This document shows positions 22,729 to 32,622 of a stretch of 45,548 nt of DNA, in pieces (the stretch's first letter is position 1; the number at the start of each line of letters is the position of its first letter). A model generated the notes under the pieces. It made no database searches. It saw only the letters and a program-made list of their open reading frames with translations, and was not told the DNA's origin. The DNA is from a virus. The translations under genes and the position numbers were made by a program. The stretch is from IMG/VR virus record IMGVR_UViG_3300033148_001204, positions 1 through 45,548 of that record. One strand, given 5' to 3'.

Positions 22729-25160
22729 GGTTGTATACCTCCTTGACTTTGCTTACTACCAAACTCTTTGGCTTTCTGCCCCAAGTTAATAAATAGGTTT
22801 TGTATCTCTTCGGACATTTTACCTTTCTTAGGTTTGTTTAAGTAGCGTTGTAATTTCTGAACATCTTTCTCAAAGATATTACGAGTAGCTCTACCTGCAT
22901 ATTTACCTGCTACTCCTCCAAATAAGGCACTTGCTAACATACCCTCAGCAGTTATATCTTCTAAGTCTGTAGTAGCAAGATAATAAGTCTCACCAGTAAT
23001 ACCACCTGTAATAGTTCTAAATGCAGGTTGATTGCCTATAATCTTTGTTAATGTTTTAGATAAGTGAAAACTCATCGCATCTTTAGCTACTTTCATACCT
23101 CGAGTAATAAAATTCTTTTTACCCTCTATACCTTCAAATATATATTTAGGTACACCCATATGAGTAATACCCTCTCCATACTTTGCCATTGCATTATCTA
23201 ATCCACTCATGCCTTCAACTATATGCTTTAAGCCTCTCATTTGATTACCAGCTGTTTTACCTAATACTTCATCTAGTAAATTATAATCTCTAGCTGTCAT
23301 ATTAAGTAATTGCTCTTGTACTGCTCCAATATTAATTTGGTCTTTAATACCTGAAGCCTTACCACCTTGCATTAATCTAGGAAGCATATCAGGAGTAATC
23401 CCAAGTTTATGATTAATGTAATGAGATAATGCACCTTTATAAGCTTCACTATCTTTACCAAATATATCTCTAACATACATAACATTTTCAGTAGCATCAC
23501 TACCCTCTAAATATTTAGAAGCTTTTGTCATATCACCCTCACCAATAAGCTTAGCTAGAAAAGGTTTTTCACCTCCCATATCTTTAGCACCAAATATACC
23601 AACTCTAGCTACAGTAGCTTCTTTAGCTTTTTTAAGTGCTTCTTTAAGTTTAGGGTCTTTAACTCTCTGCTCTAAAAAGGTAGTTAATTCCTCTTTAGCT
23701 ATTTGAAGTCCTCGCATTTCATCAAGGTCTTTAACAGAGATAGCTCCACCAGGACTATACATCTTACGATTTAATAATTTAATAGTTCCAAGTAATGACT
23801 TAGTATCCATGTATCTAATATCTTTAAGTTCATTCATTTCACCATTAAGAGTATCCCATTTTATATTAAGGTCTTGTTTCTGACCTATAAATTTTGTTAT
23901 ATCTGATTCCGTAGTAGCTTTATCTATCTTACGTTGTAATAGAGTTTGTTTACTAGTGAGTTCATTAAGTTCTAATTGTTTAGCTCTTAATTTAATAGTA
24001 TCATCTTTATATGGCTTTTTAAATCTAGTCATAATCTTGCGAGCAGCATCAACAGCTTCAGGCGGTATATTTTCATCAGCTAATTTTCTCTCTACACCAG
24101 TAAAGAAATCTTGAACTTGATATAAGTCTTTGTTATCTTGAGCAATAGTAGTTACCTTACCGTATAAATCATTCTCTATATCTTTATAGGCACCTCTAAG
24201 TTTCTCAACTTCTTGTTTAACTATTCGAGTAGCTTGTTTCATTTGGTCAGCACTTGCATCAGCTAAATCTATTCTATTAGCTTTTAATTTGCCTAAAACA
24301 GTTTCAGTCATTTGTAAATATTTAGAACTAAATTCAGTAGATGATTCAATTGCTTCTTTAACAGCAAATAGGTTACCCCCCGTTAGAAAAGAGCCTACAT
24401 CTGAGGATGTACTACCCTCTATCATAGCATCAAATGGTTGTAAGTTATTATCTTCCATGAATTTATATAGTTCTGTCTGTACTGCTTTATCTTCATCATT
24501 CCAACTATTTATAGTCTTTTTCATACCTGGAGTAAAAGCGAAGTCTTTTAATAGTGGTAATACTTTGGCTACTACTACTGCACCTGTACCCATCATTACA
24601 CCTGATACAAGGGCTTCGCCTTTCTCTTGTCCTTTACCTCTACCCTCAGCATAGCCTAATATACCTTCTCCAAGCATGGTAAGGATTGCTGATTCCATAG
24701 CTGCAGGTAGAGTCGCTATAATTGGCATTAATCTACCTAAATCTTCTGAACTAAAAAAGTCCTCTTCTCTACCACTCTCTTGAGCTTTATCATCTAAGTA
24801 TGTATTTATAAGTTCTATGTTAGCCATATTCTCTTCAGTAGCTTCTGACATATCTGTAATACCAGCTAAGTCTATTACATCAAATACTGTTTGCTTAATA
24901 CCTAAAGCTGTACCTTTTGCACCAGCTACAAATCTATCAGCTTTACTAGCTATATCAGTAGTTATATCCTCCATAGTAGGCATAAATGCTCGCATAGGTT
25001 TCTCTTGCTCAGCAATAGGCATAATATCTACCTGTTCTTGCTTACCCTCTGGCCAAGTTACTGCATCAGGAACATCTCCACCTAAACTATCAAGGTCTAT
25101 TATATCTGATTCATTAGTAGGTGTATCATCACCTAAATTATCTAGGTCTATTATTTCCAT
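22725..25160 (-). CDS. Large internal (ejection) virion protein
   Basis: 811 residues. The N-terminus contains a short repeat, EIIDLDNLGDD and DIIDLDSLGGD. The rest is helical, with Ala/Gly-rich hydrophobic stretches near residues 140-205 and 745-765, and long charged helices. Length and position after portal and a second ejection protein fit T7 gp16 or P22 gp16 analogues that enter the cell with the DNA. No lytic transglycosylase motif is visible. AGGAGG precedes the ATG; overlaps the previous gene by 10 bases. Confidence 0.65.
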   Translation of the reverse strand: MEIIDLDNLGDDTPTNESDIIDLDSLGGDVPDAVTWPEGKQEQVDIMPIAEQEKPMRAFMPTMEDITTDIASKADRFVAGAKGTALGIKQTVFDVIDLAGITDMSEATEENMANIELINTYLDDKAQESGREEDFFSSEDLGRLMPIIATLPAAMESAILTMLGEGILGYAEGRGKGQEKGEALVSGVMMGTGAVVVAKVLPLLKDFAFTPGMKKTINSWNDEDKAVQTELYKFMEDNNLQPFDAMIEGSTSSDVGSFLTGGNLFAVKEAIESSTEFSSKYLQMTETVLGKLKANRIDLADASADQMKQATRIVKQEVEKLRGAYKDIENDLYGKVTTIAQDNKDLYQVQDFFTGVERKLADENIPPEAVDAARKIMTRFKKPYKDDTIKLRAKQLELNELTSKQTLLQRKIDKATTESDITKFIGQKQDLNIKWDTLNGEMNELKDIRYMDTKSLLGTIKLLNRKMYSPGGAISVKDLDEMRGLQIAKEELTTFLEQRVKDPKLKEALKKAKEATVARVGIFGAKDMGGEKPFLAKLIGEGDMTKASKYLEGSDATENVMYVRDIFGKDSEAYKGALSHYINHKLGITPDMLPRLMQGGKASGIKDQINIGAVQEQLLNMTARDYNLLDEVLGKTAGNQMRGLKHIVEGMSGLDNAMAKYGEGITHMGVPKYIFEGIEGKKNFITRGMKVAKDAMSFHLSKTLTKIIGNQPAFRTITGGITGETYYLATTDLEDITAEGMLASALFGGVAGKYAGRATRNIFEKDVQKLQRYLNKPKKGKMSEEIQNLFINLGQKAKEFGSKQSQGGIQP

Positions 25161-26845
25161 AATCTACCTCCTTTCACAGTATATACTACGCCCTTAATCC
25201 TAACTTCTTGACCGTCAGGATATTTAGATATTGCTTCAGCTTGTTTATCATTAATAGGAGCATCATCTACTTCTACCTGCATAGCCTCAGCTTTATCTTT
25301 AGCACTAGCCATTGTCTTACCACTAATTCTACTTTTTACCTTATCATACATACCTTTAACTTTATCAACCATAGTTGCCTTTTTAGGCTCTTCTATAGGA
25401 GTTTCTTTTTTAGGTAATGTACTACCTACCTTGCCACTAGATTGTTTCCCTTCTAATTCTGCTTCTACCATCTCAGCCCATTTAGGTCTTAAGGCATGTC
25501 CACCAGTTACTTTTTTATCTAAGTACTTTTTAGCTTCTTTTATTTTTAAGTTTTTAAATTCATCAAGTTTCTCTGTTAAGGCATTAAGATTTTTAAACTC
25601 ACCACCTACTACTAAGTTCATCAAATACTCCCGTTCTTTATCTGATACAGCAGCACCTGAAATTTCTTTAATTAGTTGTACCATAGGATACCCTACAGCC
25701 GTTTCAATTCTATCAAAGGCTGCCTGAGCTTGTGCTAATTCAGCAGGGTCTTTACTTGTTAAGGCAGCTTTAAGTCCAATTAAGCCACCCTCAAAATGCT
25801 GACCAACTTTAGCTAGTGCAGTAGAGACAGCATCACGAGTAAATGCGCTACCTGCCTCACTTAGAATTTCTCTCATTCTATTATCAGTAGCTATAAAGGT
25901 TCTAGCACCTTCAACCTTCTCTTGTACTTCGCCGAAACGTTTATCTTTATCTTTAACTTGAACTTTATTATAGTGAAGTAAATCAGTTGCTTCACCTTCA
26001 TAAGCTGGAGAAGTTCTAGCTCTTCTTATCTCTTCTTGTTGATGAAGGAAATCTCTAGGTGCAGTTTCACCACCATATTTTTTAAGGTATGTAGTCTTAG
26101 CCTTAATAAATTGGTCATAAAGTTCCTCAGGTACTACATCACCACGCTCTTGCATTTCAGCTATATCATCTTCTATCTTTCTGTATGAACTATATAAATC
26201 TACAGCTTGTTTACCATATTCACCCTTTTTAGCTAGGTGCATATCATTAACAGCAGTCATATAAGCTTCGTATTTTTTATTTGCACTTATTTCAGGTGTA
26301 GCACCAATAGTAGCAAATACATCTTGAACTTTAACTGGGTCCCCATTTGCATTTATAATTACTTCACCACTTAAAGCTCTCATATTAGTTTCATTAGTTA
26401 TCTCTTCTGTCGTATAGCCATCTTCATCAGTAACACCAATATTTAAAATTTGAGATACTTTAGCCATCTCTTCTGGGTCATTAACATTAGGTACTCTAAC
26501 ATTACCCATCTTAGCTAATGATGGAATACCTTTTATATATGTTTGTAATGCTCCTATATCAGCACTAAATTCATTAGATACCATTGCATCAGGTTTAAGA
26601 CTTTGATAGTATTTTGTAGCTACTTCATCCCCTTTAGATTTCATAGAGGCACTATAATCATCTTTATACTTTTGCTCCATAGAATTAACTTTATCCATAA
26701 TCATTTGATTTTCTTGATTCTGTAAATTCTGAGTAGTCATTTGCATTGTTTGCAATTCACTTTTTCTTCTCTCAGCTTCTTGCTGTGCTACTACTTGTCT
26801 ACCTGCTTGATGGCCTGTAACAAGAGCCCCTGGATTTATTGGCAT
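25151..26845 (-). CDS. Internal (ejection) virion protein
   Basis: 564 residues when started at 26845 (MPINPGALVTGHQAGRQ), where AAGGAGG sits upstream and the portal stop overlaps within TAATATG. A 21-codon longer frame reads back through the portal gene without a ribosome site. Long Gln/Lys/Glu-rich helix at residues 15-60. YPMVQLIKEISGAAVSDKE near residue 405 matches a motif seen in ejection proteins of podoviruses. Likely the P22 gp20 / T7 gp15 counterpart. Confidence 0.7.
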   Translation of the reverse strand: MPINPGALVTGHQAGRQVVAQQEAERRKSELQTMQMTTQNLQNQENQMIMDKVNSMEQKYKDDYSASMKSKGDEVATKYYQSLKPDAMVSNEFSADIGALQTYIKGIPSLAKMGNVRVPNVNDPEEMAKVSQILNIGVTDEDGYTTEEITNETNMRALSGEVIINANGDPVKVQDVFATIGATPEISANKKYEAYMTAVNDMHLAKKGEYGKQAVDLYSSYRKIEDDIAEMQERGDVVPEELYDQFIKAKTTYLKKYGGETAPRDFLHQQEEIRRARTSPAYEGEATDLLHYNKVQVKDKDKRFGEVQEKVEGARTFIATDNRMREILSEAGSAFTRDAVSTALAKVGQHFEGGLIGLKAALTSKDPAELAQAQAAFDRIETAVGYPMVQLIKEISGAAVSDKEREYLMNLVVGGEFKNLNALTEKLDEFKNLKIKEAKKYLDKKVTGGHALRPKWAEMVEAELEGKQSSGKVGSTLPKKETPIEEPKKATMVDKVKGMYDKVKSRISGKTMASAKDKAEAMQVEVDDAPINDKQAEAISKYPDGQEVRIKGVVYTVKGGRLWK

Positions 26846-26846
26846 A

Positions 26847-28718
26847 TTAGTTTCCTCCTTGTGGAATTTGTAATGTTGGTGACTTAGGACCACCACCGTT
26901 TGAACCACCTAAGGCTCCACCCATAACACCTCTATCATCTGCACCTTGAGCTAACGAAGGGTCCATCTGACCCCCTCCTACCATTTGACCAGTACGAGCT
27001 AATGCTTCACTAATAGCTAATGCTGATTTAGTTCCCATCTCACTTGTTTGCATAGCTGCAATTTTAAAATAATCAGCTGGATTAGTTTTAAGTACAGCTT
27101 GACCTAATGGTCCATTTAGGAACGTTTCAAATAGTAATTGATTTTGTTCAGCTGCATTGTTATAAGGAACTGCTACAACTTTAAGGTCTACATCAACAAA
27201 CTTAATATCTGTATCAGGTTGATTAAGTGGTGTCATCATAATATTACCATCTTCATCTTCTACAGGTTCACCCTTATCATCTAGTTCTTCATCAAATACT
27301 GGATTAGTTACTATTTGACCTTGTTCATCTATTTGACCATTAGGCATCTCTATTGGTTGATTAAGTGCTAAATATCTATCACCATTAATCTTATCACTAA
27401 CTCTAAGAATCTGTGAAGAAGTATAGTATTGTTGTATGAAGTTAACTACATCAGTACCTACCATCTTATACATAAACTGTATTCTTTTAGTTATAACACT
27501 TAATTGGGATTTAGAAGCTTCTTGCTGGATATTAACTTTACGGCCGCTATCACTAGCATAAGCTTGACCTAAGAAACTATCATTAACACCTAAGATAGTT
27601 TTTATACGCATAAGTGCTTGGTCTATAATACCATATTGAGCCATAACATCTCTACTAAGGTCTTCAATTTTAATACCTTGTAAATCTTTAACAACTACTA
27701 CGTTATTAACTCTATTGAATTGCTCTGCAAATTCATCCACATCTTCAACTGCATCTTTTTCTATGATTGCTTTCTTAGTATTAATAAGTAGTTGTATTTG
27801 TATAAGAGCTTGATTAATTGCTTTTTGAGTTTCAATGATTTCTCTAAATGGCCCATAATGTTCAGCCTTATCACTCTCACTCATAAGTACAATTCTATAT
27901 GGAGATTGAACTCTTTTATATGGTATTTCTTTTTTCTCTAAGATAATATCATCGTGCCATAAAGTAGACCAAGTTTTATCCCCATCTCGCATAATAGTAT
28001 GTACAACTAAGTAGTTATTCCATTCTTCAAACTTACCAGTAAATCTAATATTATATCTTTTCTCAAATTCAGTATGTGTATCTTCTGTACCTTCAGTACT
28101 ATAAGTTTCAGCTTTATCTTTACCTGTACCTTTATATTTGTCTGTAGTTATATGTGGCCATTTTGTATTAAACTCTTCTTCATCTACCCATCTCCACCTA
28201 TGGTCAAATCTAGAATCGCTTCTATCATCTTTAAAAGACATAGGGTCAATTCTAACTTGCCATGATGGTACATGTTCAATTTTAAGCTCTTTAATTTTTC
28301 TACCAAATACATCAGCTTGTTCTGTATCAACTATATCATAATAGAAACACATTTTACCTGTAAGCATACCATCAAGTTCAGCCTTAGTAGCCACAGTTTC
28401 AAATTCATTTTCTTCTAATACATATTGAACTGTATCATCAAGAAGTAAAGCTGCTGCAGGGTTACTATTATATCTAGGCTTGACTTGAATGTTATTAACT
28501 ACTGTATCAAAGTAACCAGCAATAGCATTACTAAATGTTTTAATAACATTAAAAGTTTCTATAGGTTGACCTCTTTCAGTAAGTATATCAATCTCTTCTT
28601 GAGTATACTGTCTATTATGATATAGGTCTACTACCTCTTGAGCTTCAGCATCAGATGCACTATATACTTCACGAGAAATAGCAAATGAATCTTGTAGGTT
28701 TTGTATTGTAGGTTTCAT
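26847..28718 (-). CDS. Portal protein (P22 gp1-like family)
   Basis: 623 residues. The N-terminus (DLYHNRQYTQEEIDILTERG, then QP..TFNVIKTFSNAIAG) matches the start of P22-type portal proteins, and the middle has the conserved WRWVDEEEF and AKKAIIEKDAV-type region before a long helix. The end is Gly/Gln-rich, a possible barrel tail. It forms the DNA entry ring of the head. Position is unusual: it follows the tail and ejection genes, not the terminase. Starts at the TAATG overlap with the gene before. Confidence 0.85.
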   Translation of the reverse strand: MKPTIQNLQDSFAISREVYSASDAEAQEVVDLYHNRQYTQEEIDILTERGQPIETFNVIKTFSNAIAGYFDTVVNNIQVKPRYNSNPAAALLLDDTVQYVLEENEFETVATKAELDGMLTGKMCFYYDIVDTEQADVFGRKIKELKIEHVPSWQVRIDPMSFKDDRSDSRFDHRWRWVDEEEFNTKWPHITTDKYKGTGKDKAETYSTEGTEDTHTEFEKRYNIRFTGKFEEWNNYLVVHTIMRDGDKTWSTLWHDDIILEKKEIPYKRVQSPYRIVLMSESDKAEHYGPFREIIETQKAINQALIQIQLLINTKKAIIEKDAVEDVDEFAEQFNRVNNVVVVKDLQGIKIEDLSRDVMAQYGIIDQALMRIKTILGVNDSFLGQAYASDSGRKVNIQQEASKSQLSVITKRIQFMYKMVGTDVVNFIQQYYTSSQILRVSDKINGDRYLALNQPIEMPNGQIDEQGQIVTNPVFDEELDDKGEPVEDEDGNIMMTPLNQPDTDIKFVDVDLKVVAVPYNNAAEQNQLLFETFLNGPLGQAVLKTNPADYFKIAAMQTSEMGTKSALAISEALARTGQMVGGGQMDPSLAQGADDRGVMGGALGGSNGGGPKSPTLQIPQGGN

Positions 28719-29419
28719 TAATATTGTACTCCTGTTTGAGGATTAAATAACGCTTTACCTGTATTAGGGTTATACTTAGATGCACCATCAAAACCCCCAC
28801 CTAGAGCATATCCACTTAATTGCATCATGCCAGTACCGAATTGACCCCAACTTTGTGCTTGTTGACTATATAGGTTAGACATTTGTTGTCCTCCCTGCAT
28901 AGCTATATTTGCTTGATTTGCAAAAGCTGAACTAGTCATCCCTTGCTGTTGAACAGCTGCACCTCTAACTCCTGCCATCTCAGTTAGTCCCGTACCTAAC
29001 CAACCAGTTTGTTCTTGCGCATATTGGGTTTTGGCTTGGGTACCTAGTGATGCTTCAGCTTGCGCTTTTGAAGCTGTTAATGCAGTTCTAGCATCCAAGG
29101 CTTGCCCACTATTAAACATACCATTATATGATAACTGTGCCTCTAAATTTTTAGATGCTTTATCATATTGTTGCTCAAGATTTTCTTTACCTTGCATTTG
29201 AAGCATTTCAGGGCTAATACTATTATAGTACTTACTAAGGTTTTCTCTAACAGGGCCAAAGATATCTTCAAGTGCAGATAGTTGAGCCATTTGGTCTTCA
29301 TAAGCTTGCATATTAAAGTCTAAACCTGCCTCAGCTATTTCATTTGCAGACTGAGTACTTTGTTTTAGGGCAGTAGTTGCCTTATCGTCAAACATCATTG
29401 AGGTTACTATTCCAGCCAT
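28718..29419 (-). CDS. Small internal (ejection) virion protein
   Basis: 233 residues, Ala/Gln/Gly-rich with long helices (SAQANEIAEAG-like) and repeated QQ and GG. This composition and its location directly before portal and larger ejection proteins match P22 gp7 / T7 gp14. Met at 29419 overlaps the end of the previous gene by 13 bases. The C-terminus (NPNTGKALFNPQTGVQY) is a short duplicated NPxTG motif. Confidence 0.6.
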   Translation of the reverse strand: MAGIVTSMMFDDKATTALKQSTQSANEIAEAGLDFNMQAYEDQMAQLSALEDIFGPVRENLSKYYNSISPEMLQMQGKENLEQQYDKASKNLEAQLSYNGMFNSGQALDARTALTASKAQAEASLGTQAKTQYAQEQTGWLGTGLTEMAGVRGAAVQQQGMTSSAFANQANIAMQGGQQMSNLYSQQAQSWGQFGTGMMQLSGYALGGGFDGASKYNPNTGKALFNPQTGVQY

Positions 29420-29823
29420 TGTAATTCCTTCATATTAAATTTCATTTTATCTTCCTGTAAGGTAGTAAATTGTTTTTCTATTTCATCTATATCTGTTAAG
29501 TCTGTAACTATTACATTACTGATAACACAATCAGTATATGCAAATGCTAGTTTCCTAGTATTTGCTTCTGACTCAAATGTACAAGGTGCGTGAATAACTT
29601 TAGACTCATTACCTATTCTGATATGTACTGTACCCTTAGATACAATTGTAATATGCTTATGTTTATGGCTTGCACCTAAAGCAAATGTTCCTGCTAATAA
29701 AGTAGCTTCTCTTATGCAGACACCCTCACTAAAGTAATGTTTTATTTCAGGTTCACTCTTGCTAACACCTGTTAATAGTATTGACAAAGGTCCCGATAAC
29801 TTAGTACTATTTGCAATATTCAT
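29407..29823 (-). CDS. Cupin-like protein
   Basis: 138 residues. GASHKHKHITIVSKGTVHI fits cupin motif 1 (metal-binding HxHxH and the conserved Gly), set in a strand-rich core with an acidic C-terminal helix. Small cupin-like proteins occur among structural genes of other podoviruses; role unknown. The ATG has no ribosome site and a TATAAT lies only 9 bases upstream, so the mRNA could be leaderless. It is also the first gene after an internal late promoter. Confidence 0.6.
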   Translation of the reverse strand: MNIANSTKLSGPLSILLTGVSKSEPEIKHYFSEGVCIREATLLAGTFALGASHKHKHITIVSKGTVHIRIGNESKVIHAPCTFESEANTRKLAFAYTDCVISNVIVTDLTDIDEIEKQFTTLQEDKMKFNMKELQWLE

Positions 29824-29831
29824 AATTATTT

Positions 29832-29869
29832 ATTATATAATAATAATTCTTAAGATATTCTTAAATTGT
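29832..29869 (-). promoter_or_regulatory. Internal late promoter
   Basis: On the minus strand, TATAAT (plus 29832-29837) has TTAAGA 16 and 27 bases upstream (plus 29848-29853 and 29859-29864), the shared plan. It overlaps a hairpin at 29860-29890. Transcription would begin within about 3 bases of the ATG at 29823 and cover ejection proteins and portal. Confidence 0.7.
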
Positions 29870-29890
29870 AAAAATATTCTACAATTTAAG
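29860..29890 (-). terminator. 11-bp hairpin between nozzle and ejection modules
   Basis: CTTAAATTGTA (29860-29870) pairs with TACAATTTAAG (29880-29890) around 9 nt. It includes the stop of the small gene at 29886 and the upstream TTAAGA of the next promoter. No clean U run; likely a partial terminator or an operator. Confidence 0.45.
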
Positions 29891-30020
29891 GTTCTAATGC
29901 AACTATTCGTTCTTCTAAGGCTATAAGAGTTTCAAGTATCTCTTTAATTGCTTGAGCTACATCACTGTTAAACTTATCCTGTAGTGCTTCATCTGAGGAT
30001 GTACTAGGTGCCTCAACCAT
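29886..30020 (-). CDS. Small acidic coiled-coil protein (44 residues)
   Basis: Begins MVEAPSTSSDEALQDKFNSD, then a heptad-like helix IKEILETLIALEERIVALEP. GGAAGAG lies before the ATG, which overlaps the end of the nozzle gene by 8 bases. Helix heptads suggest an oligomer; possibly a trimeric virion or chaperone peptide. Confidence 0.55.
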   Translation of the reverse strand: MVEAPSTSSDEALQDKFNSDVAQAIKEILETLIALEERIVALEP

Positions 30021-32622
30021 TTTCTCTTCCTCTAACTGAGTATTCTATTGAGTGTAATTCTCCTATACCTGATACTATAAACTGAATACTTGTACCTTTA
30101 TTATGCTCATTAGGTATACCAATCTCTGCCAGAGGTTCTACTAATGTTTTGTTCTCTAGCACAGACTTACCATTTATGTTAACTGTAATACTTCCTGTAC
30201 CTGTTAAAGCTACTCTAACTTTATCATACTCTTTTAAATTAGTTAAGGCACCTTCAGTAAGTTCTCCAGTAGTTATAGAATATGTTTTAGCACCTGATTC
30301 ATCAAAATATATTCTATATAATTCTTGATTTGTTTGGGCACCAACTAATGCTCCATTAATAGCAGTAATACCTAACATTTCAGATGCTGTTATAGTTGAA
30401 TATACCCCAGTTGAAATATCTAATTTCAGTAAATAACCATCTTTCATAAGCAAGAAATATTGATTACCTACAACAGCAGAACTAAGTATTTCACTTTTAC
30501 TAACATTATAAATATCATCAAAAGCATATTTAGACAATAATAAGGGACCTAATTTATTATAACTTATAAGTTCTACTGTACCTCCATTACTCATAGATAT
30601 TCCCTCAATACTACCAAATATACAATTACCATGAAATTCTGATATACTTCTAAAGTCTATACATCCTTGAGATTTACTAATTATTCTCTTAGTAAAATTA
30701 TTTGTTTCTGTTCCAAGAAGTGCATGGGTTTCAGTAGTATGCATTACAAGTAACCCATTACCAGTTGTACCTATACCTGTAATTACTTTATCCATATTAA
30801 GGAAATTTGTAGCATCCCATACTAATGGATTACCCATATTAGACCATCTTAAAGTAGTATAATCATTTAGATTTTGATATCCAGGGTCTATAAGTTCCCA
30901 CATGCCATCTCTATATAATATTAAACCACCTATCTCAATAGTCTGACCAATTAAATCACCTACAGTATAAGTATACTGATTATCAGAAGTCCATACTGTA
31001 CCATAATACCAAGGACCTGTAGGATATTCATCATCTACAACAGGAGCATATTCATCTTCTGTAAAGTGATAATCTTTAGTAACTGCAAATACTCTACCTT
31101 TATAACTAGTTATAAATAATAAATCTAAGGGTACAGGTTTAGCAGTATCTCTTGGCATGTGAACACCTAGTTCGTCTACACCAGTATAATCTGTAATCGT
31201 AATAGGTAAGTCACCAATAGCTATCTCGTCCACACGAAGAAACCATGTTTGTCCTCCACAAAGATTACTATTATATCTATATAGATTAACAGTAACAGTT
31301 CCAGCAGGAGGAGAAGCGATTGCTGGTACATCTACTAATATTGATGAACCAATAGAAGATATAATATCTGTATATTCTCCTGAGTTTGTCTCTACTCCTG
31401 TACTAGTTTCATATGTCAAAGCATACTGAAAATCTCCTGTAAGTGTAGTAGATAGTCTTGTTGATGTTAAGCTAGTAGATGCACTAGATGCTTCCCATAC
31501 TTCATCCCAACTTACTACATTCGGTCCTGTAGACCAGTGACTATCTATATAGCTATCTGGAAAATATACTCCATAACCATCAGTATAAGCAAATGAGTAA
31601 AGAGAATAACCTGTAAAAGACACATCACACTTAAAAGTACCATAGTATTTAGTACCAGTCCAATCATCTTGTCTGAAATAAATCTCTAAAGTAAATACCC
31701 AATGTAAGCCTATTTTTCTTTTACCTTTCATTTGAATATATACCCAATCATGATTATTAGGATACCAAGTATGCTCAAATACCCTGAAACTTTTTAGGTA
31801 AGTACCAGAGGCTGGGCAAGTCCCAGTTATAAAGTTTAAGTTTAGAGTAGACGAAGTTAGTTTAATACCAATCTTAGCTGTACCATCAGAAGACCATGTA
31901 ATAGTAGGGTCATAAAAAGTTCTCAGGCTTATAGATTTAACTCTATCTACATAAGCATTATCATAAGTAGGTCTAAGTGTATCTTGACATAAATTAATAT
32001 TTATATTAGTTACTAAATTTGTAGGAGAAGTACAACCATCAATAACAGCTATATCTGTTTGTCTATATACTACTATTGTTGTAGGTGATGGAACTACGGT
32101 ACTTGATATAGTATCTAAGTGAAGATTAATTATTTTATTTTCAGTACCACATTCATAGTTAAATTCATGTGGTATATCATCTAATAAAATTATATACTTA
32201 TATAATCTAATAGCTGAAGTACCCTCAGTAACTAATCCTGTTAATGTTACATCCATAGTTAATGACAATCTATCAATAGTAGGCTTAATCTCTGGTTCAG
32301 TAACCTGTAAAGGTAACCAAGATAGTCTATCATTCTCGTCTCTTTTACCTACGCTATACATAGGTAATACACCATCACTTTTAATTAAATAATTCAGGGA
32401 ATTAGTAAATTTAAGATAATCACCAGAACCAGAAACAACTCTATTTTTATAATAGGTAACTATGGGACTAACATTATTAGTAATGTTAGTAGCTTCATTC
32501 AATGACCTGATACTACCTGAAGTTATTTCTGCATCTGCTATATGAATACACTCATTAGACTCTAATTTTTTAGGGTCTTTATGAATATTCATACCACCAT
32601 TAAATAAGTTAATTTCAGGCAT
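30013..32622 (-). CDS. Tail nozzle-like protein (T7 gp12 / P22 gp10 role)
   Basis: 869 residues, strand-rich throughout. The start MPEINLFNGGMNIHKDPKK..ESNECIHIADAEI..GSIRSL resembles the FxGGhNxRxDPxxhxxxEhxxhxNhdhxxGxLRxR opening of podovirus nozzle and stabilisation proteins. WSNMGNPLVWDATNF near residue 600 is another common feature of that family. Expected to form the distal tail tube. It is not adjacent to the adaptor, with the lysis and fibre genes between. Confidence 0.65.
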   Translation of the reverse strand: MPEINLFNGGMNIHKDPKKLESNECIHIADAEITSGSIRSLNEATNITNNVSPIVTYYKNRVVSGSGDYLKFTNSLNYLIKSDGVLPMYSVGKRDENDRLSWLPLQVTEPEIKPTIDRLSLTMDVTLTGLVTEGTSAIRLYKYIILLDDIPHEFNYECGTENKIINLHLDTISSTVVPSPTTIVVYRQTDIAVIDGCTSPTNLVTNININLCQDTLRPTYDNAYVDRVKSISLRTFYDPTITWSSDGTAKIGIKLTSSTLNLNFITGTCPASGTYLKSFRVFEHTWYPNNHDWVYIQMKGKRKIGLHWVFTLEIYFRQDDWTGTKYYGTFKCDVSFTGYSLYSFAYTDGYGVYFPDSYIDSHWSTGPNVVSWDEVWEASSASTSLTSTRLSTTLTGDFQYALTYETSTGVETNSGEYTDIISSIGSSILVDVPAIASPPAGTVTVNLYRYNSNLCGGQTWFLRVDEIAIGDLPITITDYTGVDELGVHMPRDTAKPVPLDLLFITSYKGRVFAVTKDYHFTEDEYAPVVDDEYPTGPWYYGTVWTSDNQYTYTVGDLIGQTIEIGGLILYRDGMWELIDPGYQNLNDYTTLRWSNMGNPLVWDATNFLNMDKVITGIGTTGNGLLVMHTTETHALLGTETNNFTKRIISKSQGCIDFRSISEFHGNCIFGSIEGISMSNGGTVELISYNKLGPLLLSKYAFDDIYNVSKSEILSSAVVGNQYFLLMKDGYLLKLDISTGVYSTITASEMLGITAINGALVGAQTNQELYRIYFDESGAKTYSITTGELTEGALTNLKEYDKVRVALTGTGSITVNINGKSVLENKTLVEPLAEIGIPNEHNKGTSIQFIVSGIGELHSIEYSVRGRENG

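Noticed and set aside
24289-25197. Long plus-strand open frames within the ejection-protein gene
   Set aside because: Antisense shadows of a helical, Lys/Glu-rich protein; no ribosome sites and serine/proline-rich artefact composition.
26846-26908. Longer start for the ejection protein at 25151
   Set aside because: The extension lies in the portal gene; AAGGAGG sits correctly for the ATG at 26845.
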